Assembly (NCBI GenBank): GCA_037127255.1
Contig: JBANSL010000018.1
Coordinates: forward strand, 22,355,175-22,419,174
Direction of reading: 5' to 3'
Length of the DNA: 64,000 bases
Origin: Persicaria tinctoria
Taxonomy: Eukaryota > Streptophyta > Magnoliopsida > Caryophyllales > Polygonaceae
A program made the position numbers and the translations under genes. The notes under the pieces are model-generated. The model saw only the letters and a program-made list of their open reading frames with translations, was not told where the DNA came from and did no database searches. Shown here piece by piece: positions 1 through 11,162 of this stretch (the first letter of the stretch is position 1; every line of letters starts with the position of its first letter).

Positions 1-386
1 TAATGTAATTGTTCTAGACACAGCTTATAACTACATATGGAGAAAACAATACAAGACCGTTGTTCCCCATAAAGCATTTGTTGAACACAGCCTGAAAATA
101 AAAACTAAGATAGAATGAAAATGCTCAGAATCATGTTTCCAAGTCTAACACTAGTCAGAATATCATTTGATAAATTGTACATAAATTTGGTTTTCAAGTC
201 CAATAAGAAGATAGGTAACACTATATTGGCTACATTAAAATACCAAATTGCGTTAAAAAGATACTGATTTTATGACAAAATTATTCATGAAAACAAACCC
301 TTGGAAGAGTTAATTCAACTTAGATATGACTGTTACACGACCAGGTAAAAAAGCAATAAGCACATATATGAAACATTGTAATTTAC
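1..386. other. Intron / non-coding part of the RGG gene
   Basis: Begins at the GT donor of the last visible exon and shows no further coding similarity. Treated as intron continuing beyond the window edge. Confidence 0.5.
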
Positions 387-1782
387 CTTGTCTTCCTCTT
401 CCTTCTCCTCTGCCTCATTTGCAGGGTTCTCCTTGTTTGCATCCACATTGTTTTCATCTTTCACCTGCTTCTCAGCAGAAACATCGGCCTCATTCTCCCC
501 TACAGGCTCTTCAGTCTCCCTGTTATTCCACAAAATAGCTTAATATGTGTCACCAGGAAAATCTGATCAATTGTTAAAGGATCTTTGCATCAACCATAAC
601 AGCACTCACTGCTTAATTTCTTCACCCGGAGCACCCCAGTTTCCACGACCGGACCCATCACGCTTAATATACTCATTCCTAATCAAAGACACAAGTCCGA
701 AAGTTTTCAATTGCACATATTGATATTATATGAACTATTCAGAGGGAAAATGAATGCCATATAGAAGGTTAGCAAACCCGCGTCCTGTGCCACTACGGCG
801 TTCATAGACCCTCCTAGGCCTTTCTCCCTCCTCTGTTTCTCCATTATTGAAACCACCACTTCTACCACCACGATAACCACCACGCGAGCCTGAGTAAGGA
901 CGGCGTTCAAAGGACTTGCCTGATTCCCTGTCCTCTGAAGGTCTATATGAACCATTACCATTGCCAAAAGTGTTTTCACTATTGTCTAAGTCCCGGTTAA
1001 ACCCACCAGGACCACCACGTCCACGTGCAATACCACGACCGCCACCACGACCTCCACCACGCCCACCTTCATTTCTTCCCTCCCTAACTGCAAAATAAGA
1101 GAAAAATCATCAACAATTGGAACAATTTATAAATTTGGAAGACAACAAAATAAAGGCAAAACTAATGGAACATTAAGGCAGGAGGGATTAGGGATTCAAT
1201 GTAAGTATCCATTTATCCCAAAAGTAAGATGCATATTTCAAATCAAAGGCCCCAAAACTATTTCCAGATGGCTTCCAAATGAACAGCTGCAGAGGCTATC
1301 CCCAGCTGAACAAGTAAATGCATTAATCTACCAGTATCTTCTCCCCTCTTTTGTAAGGTAAAAATGAAAGAAAGTATTTTTTAATTATATCAAACATGAG
1401 AGAACATTCACAAGAGATGTCCTTATGGAATGGTGCCACAAGCACCAGTAAAAGAAATTGAAAAAAAAAACACCCTATCAAACACAGTTCATCATCCCAT
1501 CCCAAACCGAGATAATTGATCCAAAACCGAGATAATATAAGAAGTACCTCACAAACAAAGCAACACAAAAGAAGACCTAAACAGGTTTGAGATTTTACCT
1601 GCTTGAGTAGGAGGAAGAGGCTTCGTCGGTAGCTTGGCCGGCTTAGCAGCCTGAGCGGCGGCGGGAGTCACCTTCTTGGTGGCGGTGACGGCGGCGACCT
1701 TGTGCTGCTGCGCGGCAAGGAGGAGACTGGGGTCGTCGTTGTCATCGTCACCGAGCAGATCGAAGGGGTTTGTCGTCGACAT
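387..1782 (-). CDS. RGG-repeat nuclear/cytoplasmic mRNA-binding protein (STM1-N / HABP4-PAI-RBP1 type), 3' end outside window
   Basis: Four exons can be read on the minus strand: 1782-1599, 1087-778, 678-610 and 519-387, each with GT donor and AG acceptor and compatible phases (232 codons so far). The N-terminus starts MSTTNPFDLLGDDD, the Stm1-N signature of plant RGG proteins, followed by a low-complexity Ala/Lys/Pro segment. Exon 2 is rich in RGG/GGR repeats (about residues 65-105) and ends ERRSGTGRG, running into exon 3 with GRGNWGAPGEE, the conserved HABP4/PAI-RBP1 core. Exon 4 is highly acidic and Lys-rich. The family (Arabidopsis RGGA-like) binds RNA and associates with ribosomes and stress responses. 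The last exons are missing because the gene runs off the left edge; bases 1-386 look like intron. The start is the first ATG of exon 1 with the conserved motif directly behind it. Confidence 0.9.
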
Positions 1783-2050
1783 TTTTGCCCCTTTTTCTCA
1801 ATTCAAAACAGAAATTAAAGCCCGAACAAGCTCAAAACTCGGGAATTATTGGATGCAGATACTGAAATCTAGCATCAGTAGCTCAAAGCCATGAAAATGG
1901 ATTAGAGAGGGAGAGCGGAAACAGTGAGCGAAGAAGTGAGCGAGCGAGAGAAAACCCTAGGAGGGCGGCAGACACTGAGTGAACCTGATCTTATAAACCC
2001 TACCGAGGAATATTACCCTGCGGACGACCCCATCGTAAGCTGTGGAATTA
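1783..2050 (-). promoter_or_regulatory. 5' leader and proximal promoter of the RGG gene with telo-box motifs
   Basis: AAACCCTA occurs at 1952-1959 and 1995-2002, which is TAGGGTTT in the direction of the gene. This telo-box motif is common upstream of plant ribosomal-protein and translation-related genes. A TTATAA stretch overlaps the distal motif. The transcription start was not determined. Confidence 0.5.
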
Positions 2051-2274
2051 ACTAGCTGGAATGCTGGATTGACCCCAAATAGGAATTAGCAAAAACAACT
2101 TCTTGTGGTTAGCAAAATAGATAAGGTCTTGCATTTGGTCATTTTTGTCGTACACTATGGTAAATATCACCAATTGTATACATGCATGATTGTATCTATT
2201 ATAATTATTTTAAAAAAATGTGTCTATTATTGCTACCAATATTTGAAGTTGTGAGAAAAATCATAAACTTTTAA

Positions 2275-2733
2275 CCCTATCCACATCTCATTGAGTTTAT
2301 AATCATATTTATGACCTCTATCCACATACGAATTTTCGTATCCACTCTGTCTATTTATTTTTTTTCACACATCCCACAATATAGCCTCCATCACATTTAT
2401 TTTTATTGTGAGTTAGTAAAACCTTAATTTTTCGCATTTATTTATTTATAAAATCAAAATGTTATTACAGTTAATTATATTTGTTTACTATATACATTTC
2501 GGTGTAAAAATATCATAAATCGGATATAATATTAATATTTCAAATTAAAAGAAAATTTGGAAAGAACAAAAGGAAAAAGAAAGTCCACACAATTTGCACT
2601 CTCTTAAAGAGAGGTGAAAATTTGAAGGGGTGGAAAAAATTTAACATTTTTGACACTCAAAATACATGGGATGTGGTGTTTTTTGTGTGAGAGTCTAAAT
2701 TTTTTACATTTTCCACTTAGGATGTGGATGGTC
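2275..2733. mobile_element. Putative PIF/Harbinger-type MITE
   Basis: The right end reads GGATGTGGATGGTC followed by TAA. The left end, after TAA at 2272-2274, reads CCCTATCCACATC, so the ends form an imperfect inverted repeat. The 3-bp TAA duplication fits PIF/Harbinger insertions. The right terminus matches the one at 30030. No ORF inside. Confidence 0.45.
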
Positions 2734-4382
2734 TAACTCACAATAGGGTATTTTTTTAGAGAAAAATATTATATGATGGTATAGCATTATCTATCATATT
2801 TTTTCCGAAGCAATGTTATATATTTCGATAAGAAATTGTGTCGATGATGCATTGTATTGGGAAAAAATGTCAAGACATCTATTTAAGAATGGAGAAACGG
2901 AGAAACTAAATACACCTCAAATCCTGCACGTCGGAGTTGATGTGCAGGGTTGAAGTGGGTTAATCCAATTAATTAGCGTGCTAATTAATTGAAAAGGCCT
3001 ACATGTTAATTCTAACGTGCATTTTTTTATAGGGGATTTGCGGTGTATCTAACAACACCCATGGAGAAATTGGTATTTTTTGGAAGGCCTTGTGATATAT
3101 AGCAAGGTTAGAAATCAGTGATATTTGCTATAATTTAAAATTTTGATATTTATTATAATTTTCCATAAGAATAATGCATTATTATAGTTTCCGCGTTATA
3201 TCATTATATTATAAAATAGTGATAAAGAAAGAACAGACAACAAAACGAGAATCGTAGATAAAATTTAAGTTTTAGCAAATCAACGGGCTGGATTGTAAAT
3301 GCTCTCCCAAACTCTTATAGTAGTATAGATTTATATATCACTAATTTCATTTCTGATAACCATTCAGGTTGTCAGAGATGTCCTGATAAATAAATAAAAG
3401 CATTTGACATCAAAAGAGGAGAAGCTTTGCAACTTGCTTGAGAGTTCAAACTAAACTAAATAAAGTTCCAACTCTAGCAATTGAGAAATTCATATGTAGT
3501 TCAAAAAAAAAAAGATCCAAATTTGTAAAAGCAAAATGACAGTGTTGTCTATGGAATGTAGTTGTGTTGGTCATACAATCTCTTAAGCTTCGAGAGTCGA
3601 AACTCGAAAAATTTCCTCCTACTCCCCTCAAAGTGAGTTTCTATCCCTTTTCTAGGTTTTTTTCAAGTTCAAATTGCTCATCTCTTTCTTGGTCGCTCTA
3701 CTAAAAATTTCTACTTCTTCTAGGCTTTCTTGGTTGTCTATTTGTTTGCGTTCATGCTTCTAAATTCCTTCATGGTTATCACCAACAATCAAATAAGGCC
3801 TCACTTGACTTTTTACCTCTTTCATTTGTGACCAACACCTTGTGATTTTTTGATTGCATGAATTTCCTTTTTATCTATACAATCTATAATTATTGCTTAA
3901 TTACCTTGGAGATTGAGGGTTTCTTTGCAAGATACCGTTGTGTTGTTTTAGGTATGTTAACTTTTTAGAAGATGAAAAGTTTTACCTACTTGATATGAAG
4001 TATGAACCATAGAGATTTACACATAATGGTATACCTACCTATCCTTCCAATCTTCCATTATGTCATATGCTTCTACCCTCAATCTGTAATACAGTGTAGG
4101 AAAGAGAGAAGTCATGTTTCTTATCCTCTGTGAAATCAAGACTTCAACACTTCCTAAACTTGGTATGCCATTATATTTACAAACTCTAGAATCTACTCAA
4201 TCTTATTCTGGATGACAGGGCTCCAAATCGAACTTTAGTTAAATTTATCAAATATCTTTCATAAATTTGCCTACTTTCTCTATGCACTTGTCCATAAATC
4301 CATATTATCAAACAATGGATGACCATGAAATGGTGTAGTAGAAAAAAGAAAAGGAAATAATAGTAAGTAGACCAATTTTTGG
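2734..4382. other. Intergenic, no gene seen
   Basis: AT-rich DNA without coding similarity in any frame. The ORFs in it are short and have no recognisable motif. Confidence 0.5.
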
Positions 4383-4555
4383 CTCGTTTGCAAAACTAGA
4401 CGACCCGGTCTAAAATTTGCAAAACTAGAAAGGGGGTCCAAAATTTTGCAAAACTGTACAGGTCAACAAGGGTGGGAAGGGGTGTAATCGGTTTCAAATA
4501 TAGAGGGGTGGTGATAAAGGTGGTTTCGAGAAGGGGCATAATTCAAACGCCATCA

Positions 4556-4560
<5 letters not shown>

Positions 4561-4624
<64 letters not shown>
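4561..4624. repeat. (AG)32 microsatellite
   Basis: Uninterrupted AG dinucleotide for 64 bases. It makes long Arg-Glu and Ser-Leu pseudo-ORFs in several frames, which should not be taken as genes. Confidence 0.97.
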
Positions 4625-4626
<2 letters not shown>

Positions 4627-5924
4627 CGGGCAAGTGAAGGAAGGAAGGATGAAAAAGGGCGAATACCAAACGAAGAAAGAAGAAAAGAAGGTAATCCCTC
4701 TTTATGTTCTTCGATTTTCCCTCCGTGGTTGGGGATTTTGGGTACGAAATTATGGCCAAGATTGGGTGGGGAGTTGGTTGTGATTATGGATGTGAATTGA
4801 TGTGCGATTTTGTGGGATTTGGTTGTGTTCTGACTGGTTCCGAAATTTGAGAGATTTGATGTTCGATTTTGGGGGAGTTGATATTCGATTTTGGGGGATT
4901 TGGGTGGGGGAAGGGGATGGGGCGATTGATATATAGGCAAAATTAGGGTTTGTTGGGATGGGGATTGGTTAGGGTTAGTCGGAGAGTAATTGGGGAAATC
5001 GGCTATAGTGGGGTTTATAGTCATCCAATTGGCGAAAGTAGAATGGGGATACTGCAGAGGTGGTAGGATGGGGAAAAGTGCAACGTGAGATTGTAGAGGA
5101 TGTAGAAAATAGGAGAGAATGGTAGGAGGAAATGGAACAGTTGGTTGGATAAAAAATAAGAGATGAACTGCTTTTGTGAAATGTTTGATTGTGGTTGCTC
5201 GGGAATGCAAGTACCAATCGAGTTGAATGTGAAAGATGCCGAGGTCGGGAAAGAAGAGGTAATACAACCTACCAAGCAGTCAAGGGGTAAGAAAAGTGAA
5301 TTTATTGAATTTAATGAACGGAAGTTTTGATTAGTGCCGAAATGACCATTTGTCACACTTCCCCAACTTGATCCGGTTGCTGGAGCTTGTCGCGGAGGGG
5401 GTGCACTCTTTTGACTCAGTGAATGACCAATTCATCGAGGCCTACCGCCAATCCTTAGCAGTTGTAGTGCATCGCGGCAATCAAGGTTGATCCATCTGTA
5501 ATGTGACTAAATGGTTGTAATAAGGAACAATTGTAAGGTGTAGTTTGCATTAACACTATGGTTTTTGGTTGACTATTATGGTGTCTGTGGTGGTGGACAC
5601 TGGACAATCGGTTGTTTGGTATCCAGGACATTTGGTTTTATGCAGTGGTTATCGTGCTTGTTTGTATGTACTACGATGACCAACTTGCATAATTAAGGAG
5701 TACCCCAATTGGTAGGATGTAATATCTTGTGTGAACTGGGAGAATGTGTTGTGCTTGTAATGCTTTGAATTGCTTTTTTATGTAAGTTTGGAATGTTGTC
5801 TATGTAATACCACAATGTACGCCTATGTACCAATGCTTACTTGACATTGTCCGTAGGATATAGTTACAGACTTGGTAAGAGATAAATTTATTAATGGTAG
5901 TATAACAATTGGTAGAAGAGATAC

Positions 5925-6258
5925 ACCCCGATGGTAGGATAGTTTCATAGTAATAGTAGGATAAAAATACAATATTGGTATGATGATAATGTAATCACCG
6001 AAATTCCTAAGTGTAGAACCAAGTCAGAAAGTACCAGGAAACTTGACACTAATGGTAGGATAGATGCAAACAAACGGTAGGATAGATGGAAACTAATGAT
6101 AATATAAAACAACGATATTTGTAGGATCAGAATGGAATCCCAATAATTCTTGTATAACTTGACACTGATGGTAGGATAGATGCACACACATGGTATGATA
6201 GATGGAAACTAATGGTAGGATGAAACAGCGATACTGGTAGGATCATAATGGAAACCAG
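5925..6258. repeat. Tandem array, 116-bp unit (left part)
   Basis: The marker AACTTGACAC starts at 6040 and 6156, exactly 116 apart, each time followed by the motif TGGTAGGATAGATG. A more diverged unit precedes it near 5930. The array is interrupted by the hAT element and resumes at 8778. Confidence 0.8.
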
Positions 6259-8769
6259 CAGGGGCGGATCCTGGACCACATAGTAGGGGATGCTTCAAAG
6301 ATCAAGTCAAACTTTCTAACTTGCAATGTTGTAAAAAGATGCAACATATAACAACAAAAGTTAACCAGACTAAAATGTATACAATAGACTCGATAAACAA
6401 AAGAAAAGTTTATATTAATCGAAATCAAAATGGATACACCTAGTCAGGGGGAACGTAGTGAGTCTTAACCCCTCAAATAGATACAATAAGGAATAGTTAA
6501 ACTAACTAAATTTAACTCTACGAGTTGATAGTTCTTCAAACTCTTTTATGACGTCTTCATTCTCTATAGACTCGGCATACTCTTTCTCAATATGAAGAAC
6601 CATACAGTCTCAAAGAAACTCATCTCCAATCTTATTTCTAAGTTTAGATTTGATAATGTTCATAGCAAAAAATGCCCTTTCAGTTGTTGTTGTAGAAACA
6701 GGAATAACTAAAACTAAACAAATCAACCTATAGAACATAGGATAAAACTCAATCTTCCTTGTTTGAACCAAAGTATGGCATAAATCAGCAATGGACTCCA
6801 ATTTTTGAAATTTTGGATCGCGACACATATCATTTTCAAAAAATGCACACTCTGATTGAACCTATTAAATCTTCTGGATAAAACTTCTTGGCAAGTTTGC
6901 AAACATCTTCAGTTTTAAACCTATTAAATCCATCACGATGATCCAAGGTTGAACTTAGAATAAGGAGTTCTGATGCTTGATCTGAGAATCTTCTATTCAA
7001 CTCACTCAATTGAAAGTCAATCCAAACATTGAACACATCGAACTTGTAATGATGTTCAATTGAAATGTAATTTTATTGTTGGTAACCACGACCTATACCA
7101 GACTTGTAACGAGAACTCAAATCAGGCATTTCAAGATCATGTTTTGCACAAAAAGCCTCTACTTTTGTTACCAATCCCTCCCAACCATCTTCTCTCATTC
7201 TTTAAAGAAGTGACTGTATAAGTCCAACAAAGTTCATAGCCTCAACAAAGTCTATAGATTTTCTCTGCAATGTCTGGCAAAGAAAATCAGTGACCTTCAT
7301 TACTTTCTTCATTAAAAGCAAGCAGAACACAAACTCAAAAGATCTCAAAGCTCCAAGAATAGCTTCAACTTGTCGTCCATTCCCTTGATCAATCATATCA
7401 TTAAGAGTTTTTATTGTTGAACCAAATAGTTCAATTAAACTCCTAATAGAACGAAAACGTGAGCTCCATCTAGTAGGACCGACTCGTTGCAAAGTGCAAA
7501 GTTGGTTAGAACCACTACCGGTTTGAAGTTCCCCGCAAGCTACCAAGTTAGCAATTTCCTCCATTCTGACCTCTTTTAATGCCAAATGCCTCTTAGCAGA
7601 AGAATCAACAAAATTCACAATTAAGCTCAAGATTTGAAAGAATTGCCAAATCTCTTTAGTGTCAAACAGAAAGCAAGGAAAGCAGTACGCTCTATCAATA
7701 TCAACTGAGTACTCAAGCCATGTGTAAGTCTTGAACCAAGAATACTGAAACCTGCGTTGTTGACTCCCAAATGATGTCATTGGAAACACCACATTAGGTT
7801 GAAAAGGCCCTAATTCAATATAGGCTTTTCGAACTCTATTCTGCTCATCTACCGACCATTCCCATATCGGACAACGTAATCCCGGATCACGTTAAAGAGC
7901 ATTAGACCTATTTAGTGGCTCTAGGGATTGTAGGTTTGGTAATGACTCCTCTGTTTCTGCCTCAACAGGATTTGGAGAAGTTATGGATGGAGCATACTGC
8001 GGGTTCGAGCTTCCAGACCCAGTCCTTGAAAACCATGAATCAATAGTCTTTTTTTGACGCTTTCGTGTTGGTTCCGACATTATATAATCTTGATCTAATA
8101 ATATTTGAATAACACAATAAGGAATAACTCACAAGTAACAACAATCCAATTTATTCAAGTAATTCATTCAACAATAATGAATTGAATCAAGTTGAATGAG
8201 TGATGATTACCTTCAAATGGACTAAATCTGAAATCAAGTAATCAATTTGAATGTCTGAATGAATCAATTTGAATCACCAAGAGACACCAACTAGCAAAGT
8301 TCACCGTATGTGCCACCGACACCGACAGTCGGCGCCTCCTGCTCTCCAGCCTCCACATTCGCGCCTCTCCGGTCGCCGGCGCCTCCTACCCTCCGCAATC
8401 GCTCTTCTCCGGTCGTCGGCACCTCTTGCCCTCCAGAATCGCGTCTCCCGGTCGTCGTCGCCTCTTAAGTCCCCGATGGTCTAGGTTTAATGGAAAAGTG
8501 GAAAACTCAATTGGGATTTGAGAGTTGGGATGACAGAGAACATGTCTTACCCTTCACTCCCTAGTCACATGACCCTCTCTCTCCCAATTTCTCAAAATCA
8601 ATCACGTGAGGCAAGTAGGCAACAGGTAAGCCATTTTCTTTGTTTTTTTTTTCCAAAATATTTAGGGATGCTTTAATATAATAATAATAAATTTAACACT
8701 AATAATAATACAAATCTAGGAATTGGGGATGCTTGAGCATCCCATACATTCCAAGAGCATCCGCCTCTG
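6259..8769 (-). mobile_element. hAT-superfamily DNA transposon, 2511 bp
   Basis: Terminal inverted repeats CAGGGGCGGATCC (left) and CAGAGGCGGATGC (reverse complement of right end) match at 11 of 13 positions. It is flanked by an 8-bp target duplication, GAAACCAG at 6251-6258 and GAAACTAG at 8770-8777, with one mismatch. Removing the element and one duplication brings the next AACTTGACAC of the host array to exactly 116 bp after the previous one, which proves the boundaries. It carries a disabled transposase gene on the minus strand. Confidence 0.93.
6502..8080 (-). pseudogene. hAT transposase (TTF-type zinc finger / hATC), disabled
   Basis: Read from 8080 downward the order is: basic N-terminus, a CPIWEW segment and TTF-type zinc finger (FQYSWF..YTWLEYS..CFPCFLF), then a jump that lacks most of the DUF4371 domain, then a VGPTRWSSRFRS block, a C-terminal helical part and the hATC dimerisation domain (VSTTTTERAFFAMNIIKSKL). 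In-frame stops interrupt it at 7892-7894, 7202-7204, near 7070 and at 6610-6612; the last is TGA where the family has Arg, consistent with CGA to TGA. About 20 residues are missing with a frame change near 6830. The stop of the original frame is at 6502-6504. The element can no longer make its own transposase. Confidence 0.85.
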
Positions 8770-8870
8770 GAAACTAGGTAATTCCTATATAACTTGACAC
8801 AGATGGTAGGATAGATGCACACTAATGATAAGATAGATTTGTACTATTGGAAAGATGTAAATGTATAATT
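8770..8870. repeat. Tandem array, 116-bp unit (right part)
   Basis: Continuation of the interrupted array: AACTTGACAC at 8791 followed by GATGGTAGGATAGATGCAC, then decaying copies. In the pre-insertion sequence it is the third marker at 116-bp spacing. Confidence 0.8.
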
Positions 8871-9112
8871 GGCTTTACCAAAACTCAATATATCGGAGAC
8901 TTAACCGAACACAAAATATTGTAGCCATTACAAGTTTCTCCATAATACATCCGACAGTTGGCATAAACGTCCACCAAATCACACTAATTTCAACGGTGTG
9001 CGCTTTGACCTCCTCGCCTCACCCCTTGACAGATACCGCTTGGACTTCGGCCTCCCTGACATACACTTCATTTGTTGTCCTACAATAGTCTCCTTCTCCC
9101 ACTAGACATTCA

Positions 9113-9553
9113 TCACACAAGTAGGGCCCTTAGTTTCACTCCTAAGGTCATCCAATGTCCCTTTCTCCTCGATCGATCCTCGCCCCAGCCTCCTCCTTCA
9201 TCAAGACCATTATTCAAGTCATCCTGAGTGGTGGGAGGTCCGCTTATGAGTATTTCCCCTTGGATGGGAGTCGAGATGTCATCCTCCCCTTCGAAGTCTT
9301 CCGACTCATAACCATCAAAGGTCATCGTTGTACCGGACCCGAATTGGAGTGGCACACGCCCCATCAAAGAAGGGAGGTAGGTGAGCTCAATGTCATATAA
9401 GACCATTTTAGCGTCGAATTTGGAAACGATCTTATCCTTCAGTTGGTGATAGCCAATATGTTATGGCACCCCCATAGATGCATTTCATGCCTCTCCCTTG
9501 AAGAGCAGTCTGCCGCTCTCGGGAGCCCACCAACCGCCGAAGACGACCTTCAT
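9113..9553 (-). pseudogene. Degraded transposase N-terminal region, possibly MULE
   Basis: On the minus strand an ATG at 9553 begins MKVVFGGWW, and after frame changes the segment continues as YHQLKDKIVSKFDA and YDIELTYLPSLMGRVP to an acidic tail (DGYESEDFEGEDD). This layout resembles the N-terminal domain of plant MULE transposases. No MULE DDE domain or SWIM finger follows. A short basic segment on the same strand at about 8990-9090 (GRPKSKRYLSRGEARRSKR) resembles the family's C-terminus, suggesting an internal deletion. Identification is tentative. Confidence 0.35.
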
Positions 9554-10289
9554 ACATACCCTATCACATGTGGCATGACACAGTAACAAAGCATCAACTT
9601 ATGGGGTAGTTCTGTTATAACAACAACTACACAAAATAAGTACAAGATCACTTACCCGTCGCTGATTATGCCCACATACAAACTGATTACACTTTTACAT
9701 AAATGGAAGGACAATTTCCGACTGATAGCGTGACAGATTTACATTATTGGTAGGATGGAAATTGTACAGTTTTCATAAATGAACGGGTGACGTTTCCCCT
9801 CCTTAGCTTTCCACTCCTCTCCTATTCTGTCCCTCTCTTTAAAACACAGTAAATGAGCCCTAATGTGCATTAAATGACCTCGTCCATTCATGTAAATGGC
9901 GCCTAAATTTTTGGCGGGATATGGTTACCCAAATTGATCCCGTACATGTGCATTAAATGAGCCCTCAATCCATTGTTCACCCCCCTGCAACTCTGCCAAC
10001 CTGACAGCTTTCCCCCCTTCTCCCCCGCTTTTTCCCTCCTTTTTTTTACCTACTACCAACCCACCCGGTAACCCCCATTTATTTACAAAGAATAGCCCGA
10101 CTCACTTTTGCCAATTCTTCACCCTATTGTCTAGCTTTGCAAAGTGAGAATTTTTTTGGTATATTTGTGCAAATCAGTCTAGAAAAAATAAGGGAAAAAA
10201 CTTCAATCAAATTTATTTATCCCATAAATCAAATGATAATTATAATTTGTGGATCGATTATCCAGCCCAATAAAATCCCAATAAATTGA

Positions 10290-11157
10290 TGGAAATTCAG
10301 AGCATAGTTCTTGATGGCAACTAAATATAATGTTGCTGATACGTTTGGAATCCCCGATCTTTCGCCCGTGGGCTCAAAATCAAGAACCACGTTATATATT
10401 TGCCCGATCTTACAATGCTCTTTGATATCTCCTGATTTGGAACAATATTAAACAAGTGAATAAGGGACTGATTTGGTGACAGTTTAACACTTATAAAATT
10501 CAGCAACTTGACACAAGAAATAGCGACAGAAATCAAAGCAAGGGAACGAGAGAGCGAGAGAGCCGAGGAGTGCGGAGCCGAGTGCGCGCGGATGCCGCGA
10601 GCGAGCGCATGAGCGCCCAGGCGCCTAACGCCGAGGGATGCCAAAGACGTCCGAGTCAGACCTCTCCTCTGGCTTGCGACGTTCTGGGTTGATGCGACAA
10701 ATCTGCTGGGTTGTGTTTGGTTGATTGAAGGGTAAGTATTTGGGGATCTTGGGTGTGCCGAATGAACAAGAACATAGGAAGACTTGAAGCTTTTGGGATT
10801 GGGAATTGTAGAAACCTTTAATCCTATAAAGGTTCCACACTTATAATTCCAATCTGAATACTTCAAAGTAATACAATGTGTTTAAATAGAAAACCATATC
10901 AATTCTATCTTTGCAAAAGATACAGCTTTGGTTAGATAAAGATAGATGAAATATCTAAAGATAGATAATTCTTTTCTAGGATAAACCAAACTAACTAAGG
11001 ATAGATAAGTAACAACTTGGTGGCTAAGAATCAATCTAGATGAGATATAATTCTCCCACAATTTATTTCCTAAATTTCATAAAATAATCTACCTAAATTA
11101 AATAGGAAAAACCGGCCCACACAACACCAAGAGGACTCGGCATGGTCCAAGGCCCAC
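10290..11157 (-). mobile_element. Ty3-gypsy LTR remnant, distal part
   Basis: Lies directly downstream (minus) of the gypsy coding remnant at 14528-14839 once the solo LTR is removed. It contains a promoter-like CTATTTAAA near 10885 in minus orientation, a GC-rich leader-like stretch and no coding domain. The long ORF over 10321-10866 has no motif and is not called a gene. The exact LTR end was not found. Confidence 0.45.
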
Positions 11158-11162
11158 TCGGA

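Larger units (their letters stand above)
4383..10140 (-). mobile_element. Possible decayed MULE enclosing the 116-bp array and the hAT
   Basis: Both edges carry a related inverted motif. Around 4390-4450 TTTGCAAAACTAGAC and two further TTTGCAAAA repeats occur; around 10080-10140 the reverse complement gives TTTGCAAAGCTAGAC followed by GGCAAAAG. Repeated TTTGCAAA-type ends are seen in plant Mutator-like elements. A protein similarity near 9113-9553 fits an N-terminal MULE domain. No 9-bp target duplication was found, so boundaries and class are tentative. Confidence 0.3.

Noticed and set aside
326..1098. Plus-strand ORFs over the RGG gene
   Set aside because: Antisense shadows of the minus-strand exons, whose splice sites and domains agree.
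4472..5267. Long ORFs with Arg-Glu or Ser-Leu repeats on both strands
   Set aside because: They are produced by the (AG)32 microsatellite and have no other motif.
10321..10866. 181-residue minus-strand ORF
   Set aside because: Within a gypsy LTR-like region, Arg/Ser/Ala-rich from GC-rich leader sequence, no domain.
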